The notes: generated by a model not told the origin, from the sequence alone. A DNA stretch of 20,983 bases from Hypsibius dujardini (GCA_001579985.1 LRSR01013538.1:1-20983), one strand, 5' to 3'; shown: positions 1 through 10,306, counted from the stretch's first letter. Numbers and translations are program-made.

Positions 1-1566
1 ATCGGGATCACAGAAGGAAAGAGCGTCCACATTGATGAGGGAGCGAAAACGCGGGTCGCGACGACGACGACGCGCCGTAGACGGCAGCACCGACGTCGTG
101 GGAATCAACTTTGGAGAGATGATGATTGATGAAGCAGGTGTTGCGACAGAAACAGTTGCCGCTGGTGCTTGCGGGGATTCAACATCCTTGGAGGAAGGTT
201 GATCAGACGTTGTGGATGAGTTTTGCCGGCCGTAAGTCTCTCCTTCCTCCTCCTCAAAGTTACTTGTCTTTTGCAATCTCGCCCGGACATACGGGGAGAC
301 GGGCTTTTTTGGCGGTTCAATCACCATACAAGAGGAGACTGCTCTCAGACTGGGATCATCGTTCAGCTGGCTGCTCAACGCGTAGGCCGATTTTGACGAC
401 GTCAAACGGTCCATGAATGGGCGGTAAGGGTCCTGTGTTAAGGTGTAAGAGTCCTGTCGATGAAATGACGTGCTGCTCGAGTCCAAATAATGGCAATCCG
501 GCTCGTGAACGGGATAAGAAGTGAAGGAGTTGTGGGAGGACCTGCTGCTAGTAGTAGTATACGGACTGCTGGTCGTGGTCAGCGGGGTCGCCCAGTCAGA
601 GTTTCGCCTTGATGACATGCATCCCATATTATTGTTGACTAACGGCGCGGGATTGATTGCTCGACCGTAGGCGGACGTGAAGGTTGAAAAGGCGGGCAAA
701 GTGGGCTCTTCTGGTTCTTCCGACAGACGGATACTCGCATTAAAATCTTGAAGAGTTTTACGCCGCGACCGATCAAGCTTGGAGGCGCGATGATGATCGG
801 TTTTGAATGTAACTGAGCGGTTGGGTGCTGAAGAGAAGGAATATGAGCTGTTGGCAGCGGGGACAGCAGTACAAGTAGAAGCAACAGGCCTGTTACTAGT
901 TGTTGCAAAGAGTGTGTCAAAGTCTTGCGAGAGAGTAGTGCTTGTGCTTGTCGTCTGACTGCTACGAGGTCGTGACGACGATGATGAGGAAGAGGAAGAC
1001 GGTTCGTTTGCCGGATATATACGTGGCTTATATCCGTCGGAAGAGTTGCTGACCTCACCTGAAGGTGATGGGCGAGAGTAGCTGCCGGAAGAACGTCGCA
1101 CGTTTGACCGATAGAGGTCGCTGTTTGACGGCGGGAGGTATTGTGAGTTGCCACTAGTGGAGGAAGTGGAGGATGTGTTGAAAATACAGAAGGAGGGGAA
1201 ATAGTAGCCGTTTCGAAGGGACGATCCACTTCCTGAAGGTCCCGATGCGGAGGGGGAAGAGTAAGCCGTAGAATTGGAGGAGGAGGAGAAGGAGGAGAAG
1301 GAGGAGGATGGGAAAGAACAGGAGGAGAAGGAACGCTGCAAAACTTTCTTCTCGCCTCGAGTACTCATATCTCTTTTAGTTCCTTCGGAAGATGATAACG
1401 GTCTCGCTGAAGACAAATTATAATTAGCTCCAGGGAAAGGAAAGCGGGTTGTGCTGTTGTGTCGGGCTGGTGTAACCCAATTCCTCCTTCGCTTCTTGCC
1501 GGCGTCTCACAAACCTCCCACTGCAGCAGCAGTCAATGACTTAATATCCTTCAACACCCACGCCAT
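1..1566 (-). CDS. Unrecognised serine-rich, probably disordered protein (5' part, runs off left edge)
   Basis: I do not recognise this protein. Proposed start is the ATG at 1566-1564 in strong context (A at -3, G at +4); the product begins MAWVLKDIKSL. Coding exons are 1566-1515 and 1406 to beyond position 1, joined across a 108-nt GT-AG intron (1514-1407) with matching phase 1. The large exon stays open for about 468 codons with no stop, which is strong evidence for coding. Its composition is extreme: Ser, Thr and Pro dominate, with poly-Ser runs from a TCC-rich tract at about 1270-1330 and near 985-1010, scattered Tyr and Arg, an acidic EEEEGE patch near 250, and RRRRR near 60. No folded domain is visible, so it looks intrinsically disordered and rich in possible phosphorylation sites. 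A 5'UTR intron (1723-1602, donor GTAAGTAAAG, acceptor TTCAG) precedes the start exon. Function unknown; a scaffold or cytoskeletal adaptor would be a guess. Confidence 0.7.
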
Positions 1567-1601
1567 TTGCAACCGTTTTACCGTTATGGCTTCTATTTCA
1601 C

Positions 1602-1723
1602 CTGAATTGGAAAAATGAAAATAAACAACAATTAGTAGTAAAGTAATATATAAAGTAAAAGTATTATCGATGGAGAAAGCTCGATTTGGCTATAATAGTT
1701 TAGGAAAAGAGATCTTTACTTAC
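1602..1723 (-). other. Probable 5'UTR intron of the serine-rich gene
   Basis: On the minus strand the donor at 1723 reads GTAAGTAAAG, close to ideal, and the acceptor at 1602 is preceded by a pyrimidine-rich tract ending in CAG. The 122-nt intron separates an upstream, apparently non-coding exon (from about 1780) from the exon that carries the proposed start at 1566. Confidence 0.55.
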
Positions 1724-1780
1724 GCAGGAGGCTTGACCACTGTCTCAAGTTAAATGTCTTGTTACGCGGGAAGAAGGTCC

Positions 1781-1790
1781 TACTTCCGGT
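1781..1790 (-). promoter_or_regulatory. ETS-type site ACCGGAAGTA near the 5' end of the serine-rich gene
   Basis: The minus strand reads ACCGGAAGTA, an exact ETS-family consensus, about 60 nt upstream of the 5'UTR donor and so at or near the expected transcription start. The same 10-mer occurs at 5596-5605 upstream of the light-chain gene. ETS/GABP sites close to start sites are common in TATA-less animal promoters. Binding is inferred from the motif only. Confidence 0.4.
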
Positions 1791-3496
1791 TTAGTAGCGC
1801 AAAACCACTGTACACATACACATGGAAGCGATTCTGAGTGAAAGTGTGATATAGTCAACAATCCCACACCACATTCGTCGAATGAGAGTGATGCGCTGCT
1901 ACAGGAACGATCAACCCGGACCGGGTTCGACGTGGGTAAGCAGAAATATTTGACACGAAATACATACTGTCAACATCCTTCCTTCCACTCCTCTCTGCAG
2001 CCATCAAGAGAAGAAATTAGCCATTGAATAGACATTACAGTGCATGTACTAGTACAGTAGGTTGTCTGTGGTGTTGGCTTGGGCCCGAGCCCTGGCTGGC
2101 GGACGTGCTACTTATGAGGTTGCATCCCCTGCATGTGTCCACAATTTAGGCTATTTTGATGATCACATACAACCACGATGTTGCGAAAGAGAAGAGAACA
2201 AGAAGAGCTTGCGACTGGCTTGGCCGTCCGTCATCGTCTTTGCATACAACTTACGAGTAATCGCTGTCGGCTGGCTATGATGAAGCTCCTATGCTATAGC
2301 TACAGTATGCTCGCCGCCATGGCTCACTCAGAGCCAGCTGCCTGGGCTTACTCCAGCTACTTGTCTAGTTATTTTAAGAAAAAGCGCCTTCCCTTTCGAT
2401 AGTAAACAAGATTTTGCTGCAACTTGGTCATCACGCGTTCGCACGATGGGTCGCCTGTGTTGGTTGTGGACAGGTCAATCGTGAACGACGGCGATGCTAA
2501 ATGATCTACAGTGTATGCTCTCTTTATAAAGCAATAGAAGTCATCTATATATAGATTGCTTGTTTGGCTTCGACGTGTTCCTCTACGCCCTTTTTGGTCC
2601 AGTTTACAATACTGGAACGGCACTTCGGCTGAAATTAGCTGAACTAGTGATGAAATTTTTTGGTTGCAAATTGAAAATAGTCTTTTTGCTTAAGCTGCAA
2701 AAACGTCGTACCTGGGTACTGGAATTTATTAAGAATTGTGAATGTCGGACAGAAATGTATTACTAGTTTGTGATAGTAAACCCCGATACGTGTAGCCAGC
2801 CTAATAATAAGGCATTTGACAAGCTGCCCGCATGAGTACTGTAATAGGACTGAGCTCATACTTTGCGTTATTTATGTGGACGTCGGACAGTGGACACAGC
2901 TCTTAAATATATATGTAAAATAAAAGTAAAAGATCATTTTCAAGTTCGTTTTTGGCGGGACTGCAACTGTTTCCGAATTAGCCGCCCACAGAGCGTATGC
3001 CGTATGAGAAAGTATCACTCATGAGTCAAGTCATAGGAAAGAGTTTTCGAGTCGAGTCATGTGTCATGTCAGGATTCCATTCTCGGTTTTTATTGGGTTC
3101 CTCGTGATTAATTAATTTTACAATTTGCTTCCCCATTCTGATTCTATTATCATTATTTCAAATCAAAAGACAATTGTTAGGCATTTTTATTAGTCAAGGA
3201 ATGAAACATTCTTCATGGCCTGAATTTGGAGCCATAATCTGAATCTGCTAATGAGAGGGATGGAATGTGACTCTCTTTCTCATACTTCTCCCATCAAATG
3301 TGAACGACATTTCCCCCTTTTTTTATCTCGAAATACAGTGAAGAAATTTGGAACAAACAGGAGGTGTGAAATTGTCATCTACCAATCTACAATTATTTGA
3401 TCGCCCCAGCGAATGGAATTGGCTTTTCATTTTACTTCTCTTCTCCTTCCAGACTGAATTGACTTTAATAATAAAATCTGGTTTATTATTATATCG
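1791..3496. other. Intergenic stretch between divergent genes
   Basis: About 1.7 kb with no supported gene. Small open frames at 2062-2280, 2369-2623 and 2560-2766 lack splice context and domain motifs. Composition turns AT-rich from about 2520 onward. A cluster of GAGTCA/GTCATG-like words lies at about 3018-3075. The stretch must contain the promoters of the minus-strand serine-rich gene and the plus-strand acyltransferase, but no convincing TATA box was seen at either end. Confidence 0.5.
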
Positions 3497-5366
3497 ATGC
3501 CTCAGCAGTCGCCTGTGACCCAACGGCATGGCAGTAGTTTTGCTACTGGGACAATGGGAGAGGGAGGCGATCTGGAGGAGTCTACTATCAACAATGGCGG
3601 TGTTGCCTCCTCTTCAAGGACGCCACAGGATAAAGTCACTCCCTTTTCCTACTACTTCAAACCCACTCTCCAGGACTATGTCCTCATGGGATTGATGGGT
3701 AAGATAATCAAACTCTGCGCGCATTTTTTGCAGACGATTGGCCCAAACAGCAGACTTGTGTCAAGGCCATCACCAATCGATCAATCAAGCACAGACTTGC
3801 AATGACAGATTGCATTGTCTGGAAAGAGTTGGCCGAATCGTTCAATCAATGACCCAAACAAAATGGAGATGGAATATTTCGATCTACAAGTTTCGTATTG
3901 CCTTTTTGATTGCAGTGCCCCTGTTTCCTTTCCGGCTACTTTTAGCAGTCATTTGCCTGTTGGTTGCCTGGGCCGCCGGGAAGATTGCCCTAATGGGGCT
4001 GTCGCCTGAGATTGTTAATGCCGCTCCCTTCACCGGATGGAGACTCTTCTGTCGGCACCTGATCATGTGGTGTTCGCGGGCGCTTTTCTTCGCTGCTAGC
4101 ATTCAGAAGATTGAGTTTGTCGGGGAGGCCGCTGACTCCGTGGGGCGTTTCGAGGACTCATCCGTCGCGCCAATCATGGTGAGTGTCACCTCACCTGTCT
4201 CACCTATCCTGGTGAATTGTGGCCGGGACTTGTTGTTCTTACAGATCAGCGCTCCTCATTTCTCTTACCTTGACGCTTTCATTTCTGGCACTGTGGACAT
4301 TACGCCTGTCATTAAGGCATCAGCCGGCAAGGCGCCCGTCTTCGGACGCTTCCTCACCGCACTCCAGCCCATCTTTGTCAATCGCGAAAAGGCCGAGAGG
4401 TATGATCCGCTTTGGCAGTGCTTATTGGCTTGCTAGCTTGTCTTGTTTGTCTTGCTGCTTCCATCCAAGGTCAGTTCTACCGAATTCATCATATTTCTCT
4501 TTTTTTTAGGTTGTGACTTGTATTCCCTTATTCCAATAGTTTTTGTTGTTTGTTTCAGCCGGCAAAGCACAAAAGAAGCCATCATCAGACGATGCGACAC
4601 AGAGAAGGGCGTGTGGCCTCCTGTAAGTCGCTCTCCCGCTCTCTCCGCAATGTCGATTTGACAATGTGATCCTCTTAGCTTTTATCTAACGCGATCGATT
4701 TTATTTTGTGGTTGTTTGAGTTGTATTAAGACAAGACAACTACTGTCCTATACTGCAGTATTGATCAATCACGTCATATCATGGTGTAGGTCCTCATCTT
4801 TCCCGAGGGGACCACCGGCAACGGCAAGTGCCTCTTCAAGTTCAAGCCTGGGGCCTTCTACCCCGGCCAGCCGATTCAGCTGACCAGCATTGAATACATC
4901 TCCTGGATGAGGTTAGTGTGTCTATTCAATCAGAAACCTCGGTTGCTATTACGAAATCCGTCTTTAGTCTTATCAGATGGATGAGAAATAAGATTAGACC
5001 TTGATTGCCAGCCAGTCTCAGCAGAACGATTTTGATCTCAAGGAAACTCAATTGACAGCTACCTTTTTTAAGCGGACTTGTTTTTTGTTTAGCGCTTGGA
5101 ACCCGATCGTAATGGCGTGGGACAGTTGCATTCCCGTCTGGCAGAGTATGATCTACATCTTCCTGCAACCGCACGTGACTGCCCGCATCCACATCCTCCC
5201 GGTGTACTATCCGACTGATGAGGAGAACAAAAACCCTGCGCTGTTTGCCTCCAATGTGCAGCAGGTACTGGCCGACTACTTGGGCATTCCCGCCACCGAG
5301 CACACCTACGAGAACGCCCGCGATTATCTCCGGAGTTTGATCCAACGAAAACGGAAGCGCTCTTAA
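3497..5366 (+). CDS. LPCAT-type lysophospholipid acyltransferase, short form without EF-hands
   Basis: Six exons: 3497-3698, 3916-4178, 4245-4399, 4559-4622, 4790-4911, 5093-5366. All joins are GT-AG and phase-consistent, totalling 359 residues. The protein belongs to the PlsC/LPAAT acyltransferase fold, which moves acyl groups from acyl-CoA to lysophospholipids at the ER membrane. A hydrophobic hairpin (about residues 57-93, containing [10 protein letters not shown]) is followed by catalytic HFSYLD (H160, D165), the acceptor-binding block ending IFVNRE, and FPEGTTGNG (about 232-240). The tail [20 protein letters not shown] is typical of the LPCAT1/2/4 branch. Animal LPCAT1 and LPCAT2 are about 500 residues or more, with C-terminal EF-hands and a lysine-rich ER-retention tail. 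This one stops soon after the catalytic domain with a basic KRKRS end, so it is a short relative. Substrate preference cannot be read from sequence. LPCAT4-like is the main alternative label. Confidence 0.9.
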
Positions 5367-6224
5367 CCAACAAGTAGAGGAATAGATTGTCCTTTTGTTG
5401 ATTTGTTGATTGTTTGTTGTAACGTACAAGGTGTTGCTTGAATTGAAAGTTATTAACATTTTCAGTTGTACTTTTCTCTGGCAGTCTCTTTGATCTGCAT
5501 TGTGTAAAGTTACTAAACGATCATTTTAATGGATCGTCTTTTGCCTGGACGGAGCTTCTCCCTGGACTTTCGTTGAGTTGGATGTGATATCTTCAACCGG
5601 AAGTATCAAAATCCAGCACGTCATAGAAGACACCCGTTGTGACGTGGCATCGCGCGGTCCACGGTAGAAAGGGAGGCGTACATGTGCACGTACACGTCAA
5701 CGGCAGCCGACGAGCCAGACGTTTTAACGACAGCCAAGAATAAGGCATCCTAGCTCTCGTGGTGTGAGTGGTGTGGTGGTGGTGGGCGTTGAGCTCGGGA
5801 AGGTCCGCTGTGAGGCAGAGATGAAGAGAACGTGCAGTGGAAGGTCCGGCCCATCATCATCTTGCATTAGGCTGTCGGGCAGCCCTTCCATGGTCATGTA
5901 CAGTGATACGTACATGTACTACTAGTACACGTCGAGGTTCGAGAAGGGGTCTACATCCTACCACATGGTGTAGTAATTCATCCTCCCAGACATTTTGTTA
6001 GTCGGAGTGAGAAAAAGCTGCAGCTGGGAGCATCACCATCGAGAAAGACTGAGAGCATCATCTCACCACATATACCGGAATTCACACCCATCGCCACCAT
6101 CTGAAGGATCGGTATAGCCAGTCTCTCCTCCAGCGTCGACTCCGACCTCCAACAGAAGAAGCGCCCAAGGGTCGTCCAGCTTTTCTTTCTTCTCACGCAG
6201 TTATCTCACCTTTCCAGCCATAAA
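5367..6224. other. Intergenic stretch and light-chain promoter / 5'UTR
   Basis: Holds the 3'UTR of the acyltransferase and the promoter and 5'UTR of the myosin light chain. No canonical AATAAA was seen just after 5366. An ETS-like site and a TGACGTGG CRE-like word (about 5640) lie upstream, and short palindromes around GTACATGTAC and ACTAGT occur at about 5905-5930. The pyrimidine-rich CTTTCCAG just before the ATG could be a 5'UTR splice acceptor. Small open frames on both strands here are not supported. Confidence 0.45.
5596..5605 (+). promoter_or_regulatory. ETS-type site ACCGGAAGTA upstream of the light-chain gene
   Basis: Exact ACCGGAAGTA on the plus strand in the intergenic region between the acyltransferase stop and the light-chain start, followed some 40 nt later by a CRE-like TGACGTGG. 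It is identical to the word at 1781-1790. Function is inferred from the motif alone. Confidence 0.35.
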
Positions 6225-7993
6225 ATGGTAAGCCTAATCTATGATGAGCAGAATTGGGAGTATGGATGAGAATGGGTTCGCTGATGAGTTTGCTTGTATT
6301 TCCAGGCTAAGACATCCCTTGGAGATGCCGAGATCGAGAGTAAGTACATAGAGTAATAGCCCTTTCTAGCTAATTTCAACCGTTCAACAGGAAATTTAAG
6401 AGTATGGGCTTGTCAGAAACTCGCCTTTGTTAATACCAACGGAGCTACACCTTGACGGCTAATAAGGGCTGGACGAATGTTTCTTGCATTGCATACTCAC
6501 ATAGAAATGTGAGCTTTTCAAAAGCAATAATCAACGTTTCCGTCGTCTTCGTGTCCTTTTATTTTTCTTTCTTTGTCTGGTAAATGTGATTTCTCATTGA
6601 ACGATACGATGCATCAACGTAACCAATCAGGTGTTCCTCAACGGGTTATTACATGGACGTGCTACTCGCTGGCATTCATGCACCGCCAGCATCGGGAGGG
6701 ATATGAGTTACGCGTCCGCCACCCTTTAAGTTTTTTTGCTAGGGCTAAATATAGCGTCTGCCGTCGGAAGACTTTGCTGTGCTAAATTTGTTCTGCTGCA
6801 CGGTCCATGAAGGAAGCCTGGCGTGAAAGTGGTTGCCCTGTCTGCCATAAATGGAATGACTGCTCTCATGCTGCTTATTGCTGCTTCTGGTTACGAGTTT
6901 CTGCTTGACGATCCTCAGCTGCAATGAGAGGCAATTCCTCTCATCGGGAAGGGGTGACACATCTGATTCACTAAACGGCCTAGCTTGGCATTGACCGTCG
7001 GTCAAGTTTTACGTTTGACAAAATGGATAACGAAAAGAAAGGATAATGAAATTTGTGGAGAAAATAATTGAAATATGAGTTTTGTTTTATAGAGTGCAAG
7101 GAGGCATTTGGTGTGTACGAGATGTTCTTCGGCGAGGACGGCAAGGTGGATGCCCTCAAAACACCCGACATTCTCCGGTCGCTCAAACTCACTCCCACAA
7201 TCAAGGCCGTCAATAAGATGACCGGATGTGATGCCAAGACAAAGCCTGGTATGTCACCTCAATAACAAACGCATTGGTCATTTGGTCCTTACTGATCATT
7301 TCTTACCAATCTATCTCTCTTTCAGGTGAGAAGAAGATAACGCTGGAGGAGTTTCTGCCCATCTATGCTCAGCTCTCCAAGGTTAGCTGAAACGCAACGA
7401 CGACGATAAAAAAATGGAGAAGATTCAATATCTTACTACAGAAAACAAACTGAGTTCCCTATAAGCACATCTAGATCGCTCTATGTCACTTCCGATTTTT
7501 TTTACTTACGGCCCACCGTCGACTGAGAGAGCTCATTGCTCATCATTTTAGCCTGATAATTTTTTTGTTCACAGGACAAGGACGTCGGAACATACGCAGA
7601 CTTCATGGAGGCCATGTTGGTCTTTGACAAGGAGAGCAACGGTACATATTATAGACCGTACTAGTGGAACATGATGGCGCTACCTTTCGGTTCCGGTCCG
7701 CTCTTTATACAAGACATATTTCGTTTTTCCTTCCTAGGTACAATCATCGCTGCAGAGCTTCGCCATCTTCTTTTATCTCTCGGTGAGAAGATGAAGGAGG
7801 ACGAGGTGGAGGAAATTATCAAGCTCTGCAGTAACGAAGACACAGAGGGAAACACCAAATATGAAGGTTACTTCCCTCTTTGCCACAATGGTCGTCCGTT
7901 CTTATTACTCTACGTACAATCCGATAATTTTCAATTTCAGATTTCATCAAGAAGGTTCTCGAAGGCCCCTTCCCCAACGAAAATAACGATTAG
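6225..7993 (+). CDS. Myosin essential light chain (EF-hand protein)
   Basis: Seven exons: 6225-6227, 6306-6339, 7093-7248, 7326-7381, 7575-7641, 7738-7866, 7941-7993. All are GT-AG and phase-consistent, giving 165 residues. Essential light chains wrap the first IQ motif of the myosin II lever arm. Seen here: an N-terminal EF-hand whose loop (MFFGEDGKVD) is degenerate, a middle segment ending EEFLPIYAQLSKDKDVGTY, then FDKESNGTIIAAELRHLL (third EF-hand, loop 101-112, with D, E, N, G and terminal E present) and SLGEKMKEDEVEEII, both characteristic of the MYL1/MYL6 type. The C-terminus has KYEDFIKKVLEGPFP. The first exon codes only the initiator Met, followed directly by GTAAGC; calmodulin-family genes often have an intron right after ATG, which supports this start. 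Calmodulin is unlikely because the first EF-hand is degenerate and the spacing is that of light chains. Confidence 0.92.
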
Positions 7994-8406
7994 ATATGGT
8001 CATCCGAGAAATAGTTTATATTCACGCTCCATCCTCCGAGCTGCGCGTATGTGATGTTGTATTCTGCACTATGAACAAACGAACGAGCGAAAGAACATGT
8101 GTCTGTTGTATCACCGCATTAATTAAAGGTCCCACTATTATTCCTGCTACATAGATTGTCTCGCTGTATTCACTCTTGAAGGACGAATTTGTGTCATTCG
8201 ACGGTCAATTTGATAATGACGTTGCATAAATGCAGCTATTATTAATGCGCTTCTCGATAAACTAATGTGAAAAAGTAACCGTAATTCTGACGGACGCTTT
8301 GAAAGAAACAGAGGCACAGTTGGAATAATCACTATGAAGATAAACTGTAGTTACATTCTAGGCATGTATACTACTCAGTTAGATATGGCACGATCGGTAC
8401 ACTTTT
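7994..8406 (+). other. 3'UTR and downstream flank of the light-chain gene
   Basis: Follows the TAG stop at 7991-7993. Contains a short dispersed repeat (8068-8133) inside which ATTAAA (8122-8127) could act as a variant polyadenylation signal. No further coding sequence seen before the minisatellite starts. Confidence 0.4.
8068..8133 (+). repeat. Short dispersed repeat with a GAAC core, copy 1
   Basis: Begins ACTATGAAC, passes through imperfect GAAC units, and ends with ATGTGTCTGTTGTA, then CACCGCATTAATT and GTCCC. A second copy with the same flanks on both sides of a longer GAAC array is at 12241-12349. Because the unique flanks are shared as well as the microsatellite, this is a dispersed element carrying the microsatellite and not two independent slippage events. 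It lies in the likely 3'UTR of the light-chain gene. Confidence 0.7.
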
Positions 8407-9075
8407 TTAAACACTGGCGACGTAGAAAACACAGGGTACGGTGCAAACACTAGCGACGGTGGAAACGCTGGCGATGGTGGAAACACTGGCGACGTAGGAA
8501 ACACCTCGCGACGATGGAAACACTGGCGACGGTGAAAACACTGGCGACGGTGAAAACACTGGCGACGCAGGAAACACTAGCGACGGTGGAAACCCTGGCG
8601 ACGTAGGAAACGCAGGCGACGGTGGAAACACTGGCGACGTAGGAAACGCAGGCCGACGTAGGAAACGCAGGCCGACGTAGGAAACGCTGGCGACGGTGGA
8701 AACGCTGGCGACGGTGGAAACGCAGGCGACGTAGGAAACACTGGCGACGGTGGAAACACTGGAGACGTAGGAAACGCAGGCCGACGTAGGAAATGCTGGC
8801 GACGGTGGAAACGCTGGCGACGTAGGAAACACTGGCGACGGTGGAAACACTGGCGACAGAGGAAACACTGGCGACGGTGGAAACACTGGCGACGGTAGAA
8901 ACACTGGCGACAGAGGAAACACTGGCGACAGTGGAAACACTGGCGACAGTGGAAACGCTGGCGACGGTGGAAACGCTGGCGACGGTGGAAACACTGGCGA
9001 CAGAGGAAACACTGGCGACAGTGAAAACGCTGGCGACGTAGAAAACATTGGCGACGGTAGAAACGCAGGCCGACA
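8407..9075. repeat. 18-bp minisatellite, about 37 units
   Basis: Tandem units of the form GGAAACACTGGCGACGGT. Variable positions give ACACT/ACGCT/ACGCA and GACGGT/GACGTA/GACAGA/GACAGT. Several 19-bp units (ACGCAGGCCGACGTA) carry an extra C and shift any reading frame. A unit length divisible by three keeps long frames open on both strands (for example Pro-Ser-rich on the minus strand and ATVETL-like on the plus strand), but the 19-bp units switch frames and the translations are only repeat, so I treat it as non-coding. The same core occurs in inverted orientation at 10637-10893. Confidence 0.92.
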
Positions 9076-9489
9076 GACCAAACAGACACGAAAGCAAACG
9101 GATAGCAAAAAGTAAGAGTAGCAAAAAGTACGATAGCAGAAAATATAAATGTTAATAACCAATCAACTCCACGGGAAGTGGTATTCCAGCATTATATGGT
9201 GTTTTTTCTGTCATTCATCTATTGATGAATCACGATATCGTAGGCTTAATACTTTCTTCAATATCTTTAAGAATTTTATTGTTTTTATATCTTTCATCAA
9301 TGGATATACAAAATGTATGGAAATGCAGTTGGATATGCATAATTTGGCCGAGAATTTTGAGCTGCGGCGGCATTCTACCTGCCCGTTGATTTAGACTCCA
9401 ATTTTTCTAGCAAGGGCAATTCGATAAGGGAATAATTTCAGTCTTAATGCAGCTATCATTCAGATATGCTGTATGCTGCTGCAGATACG
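9076..9489. other. AT-rich spacer without supported genes
   Basis: Lies between the minisatellite and the PHD-like exon. AT-rich, with no coding signal beyond a short unsupported plus-strand frame (9149-9394). On the minus strand it would be 3'UTR or downstream flank of the PHD-like gene. No AATAAA was seen close after that stop. Confidence 0.4.
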
Positions 9490-10306
9490 CTAGATGCAAC
9501 TTGGACACTTCCAAGTGTAACGCAAGGCCGGCGTCATTCTTCGAACCCTGATTCCTCCACAACGGGCGTGGTACACTGCTTGGCATGAAAAGCAAGTCCA
9601 CTGGTCTTGCTCGATCAGCTCCTCTTTGCAGACTTTGCAGGGCTGCTGAACAAAGCAAAATACATGTAGCCAATACAATATCCGGTCTGTCTGTTTATCA
9701 GGCTGTCTGGTTTATCTGAATGTCTGTCTGAATATCTGCTTGAATGTCTGTCTGATTATTTGCCTGATTATCTGCCTGAATGTCTGTCTGAATGTCTGTC
9801 TGAATATCTGCCTGAATATCTGCCTGAATGTTTGTTTAAATATCTGCCTGAATATCTGCTTGAATGTCTGCCTGAATATCTGCATGAATGTCTGTCTGAA
9901 TAGCTGCCTGAATGTTTGTCTGAATATCTGCCTGAATATCTGCCTGAACGTCTTCCTGAATATCTGCCTGAATGTGTGTTTGTCTCTTGTTTGTGCATCT
10001 GGTGGCCATCGAAGATGTCGGACTGTATATGAATTTGGAAATCAAAAGAAAACATCGCAGTACAATCACAAGGTAACCTTTGACATACCGATTTTGATCT
10101 GTCGATGGTGGGAGCGAATTGGGCTTTTGCGGGAGGATTGAAAATGCCTATGGGGGCCTCATCTACAAATGACAATGATTCGACAGTGAACTTGAACATC
10201 AAGTTCGGGTACGCGGTGAAGGCGTATATCTTACCCGTTACTTTTTGCTTCTTTTTAGGGACTAGTTTCTGGCGTTCCTTCCTCGTGACGACGTGTGTTT
10301 TCTCTT
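9490..10306 (-). CDS. C-terminal exons of an unrecognised protein ending in a PHD-like zinc finger (5' end not found)
   Basis: Two minus-strand exons join in phase 0: 10306-10089 (acceptor CTATTTCAG, donor CG|GTATGT) and 9645-9490 (acceptor GCTTTGTTCAG, stop TAG). The first encodes a basic linker (RKERQKLVPKKKQKVTGK) and a segment ending FAPTIDRSKS. The second encodes C-x2-C-x11-C-x2-C-x4-H-x2-C-x17-C-x2-C, the C4HC3 spacing of a PHD finger, with a Trp two residues before the last CxxC pair as is usual. The protein ends one residue after the last Cys. PHD fingers commonly read histone tails. A basic linker followed by a terminal C4HC3 finger is also found at the ends of pogo/Tigger-type transposases and near the start of some non-LTR elements, so this may be a transposon remnant. 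The intron contains the 12-bp minisatellite. Upstream exons were not resolved, although the frame stays open to about 10520. Confidence 0.5.
9715..9972. repeat. 12-bp minisatellite, about 21 units, inside an intron
   Basis: Tandem units of TGTCTGCCTGAA and TATCTGCCTGAA with CTGTCTGAA variants, starting in degenerate form from about 9680. Every frame stays open because the unit is a multiple of three (LNVCLNIC-like on plus, ADIQADIQ-like on minus). It sits between two minus-strand exons with matching splice phases, so it is best read as intronic. Confidence 0.9.

Noticed and set aside
639-1229. 196-codon minus-strand open frame beginning MDRPFETATI
   Set aside because: It is a shadow of the much longer minus-strand frame that runs open from 1406 past position 1 with a typical disordered-protein composition and good splice context.
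3738-3915. Upstream extension of the second acyltransferase exon ([17 protein letters not shown] frame)
   Set aside because: The acceptor at 3915 (TTTTGATTGCAG) joins the first exon in the right phase and aligns with the known family hydrophobic block, so 3699-3915 is intron.
4926-5459. 177-codon minus-strand frame antisense to the last acyltransferase exon
   Set aside because: Its sequence has no motif, and the plus strand here encodes conserved LPCAT-type residues with proper splicing.
8407-9162. Proline/serine-rich or VAS-repeat proteins on the minus strand over the minisatellite
   Set aside because: Open frames follow from an 18-bp unit free of stops. All three minus frames look equally good, and 19-bp units shift the frame, so no single coding frame is favoured.
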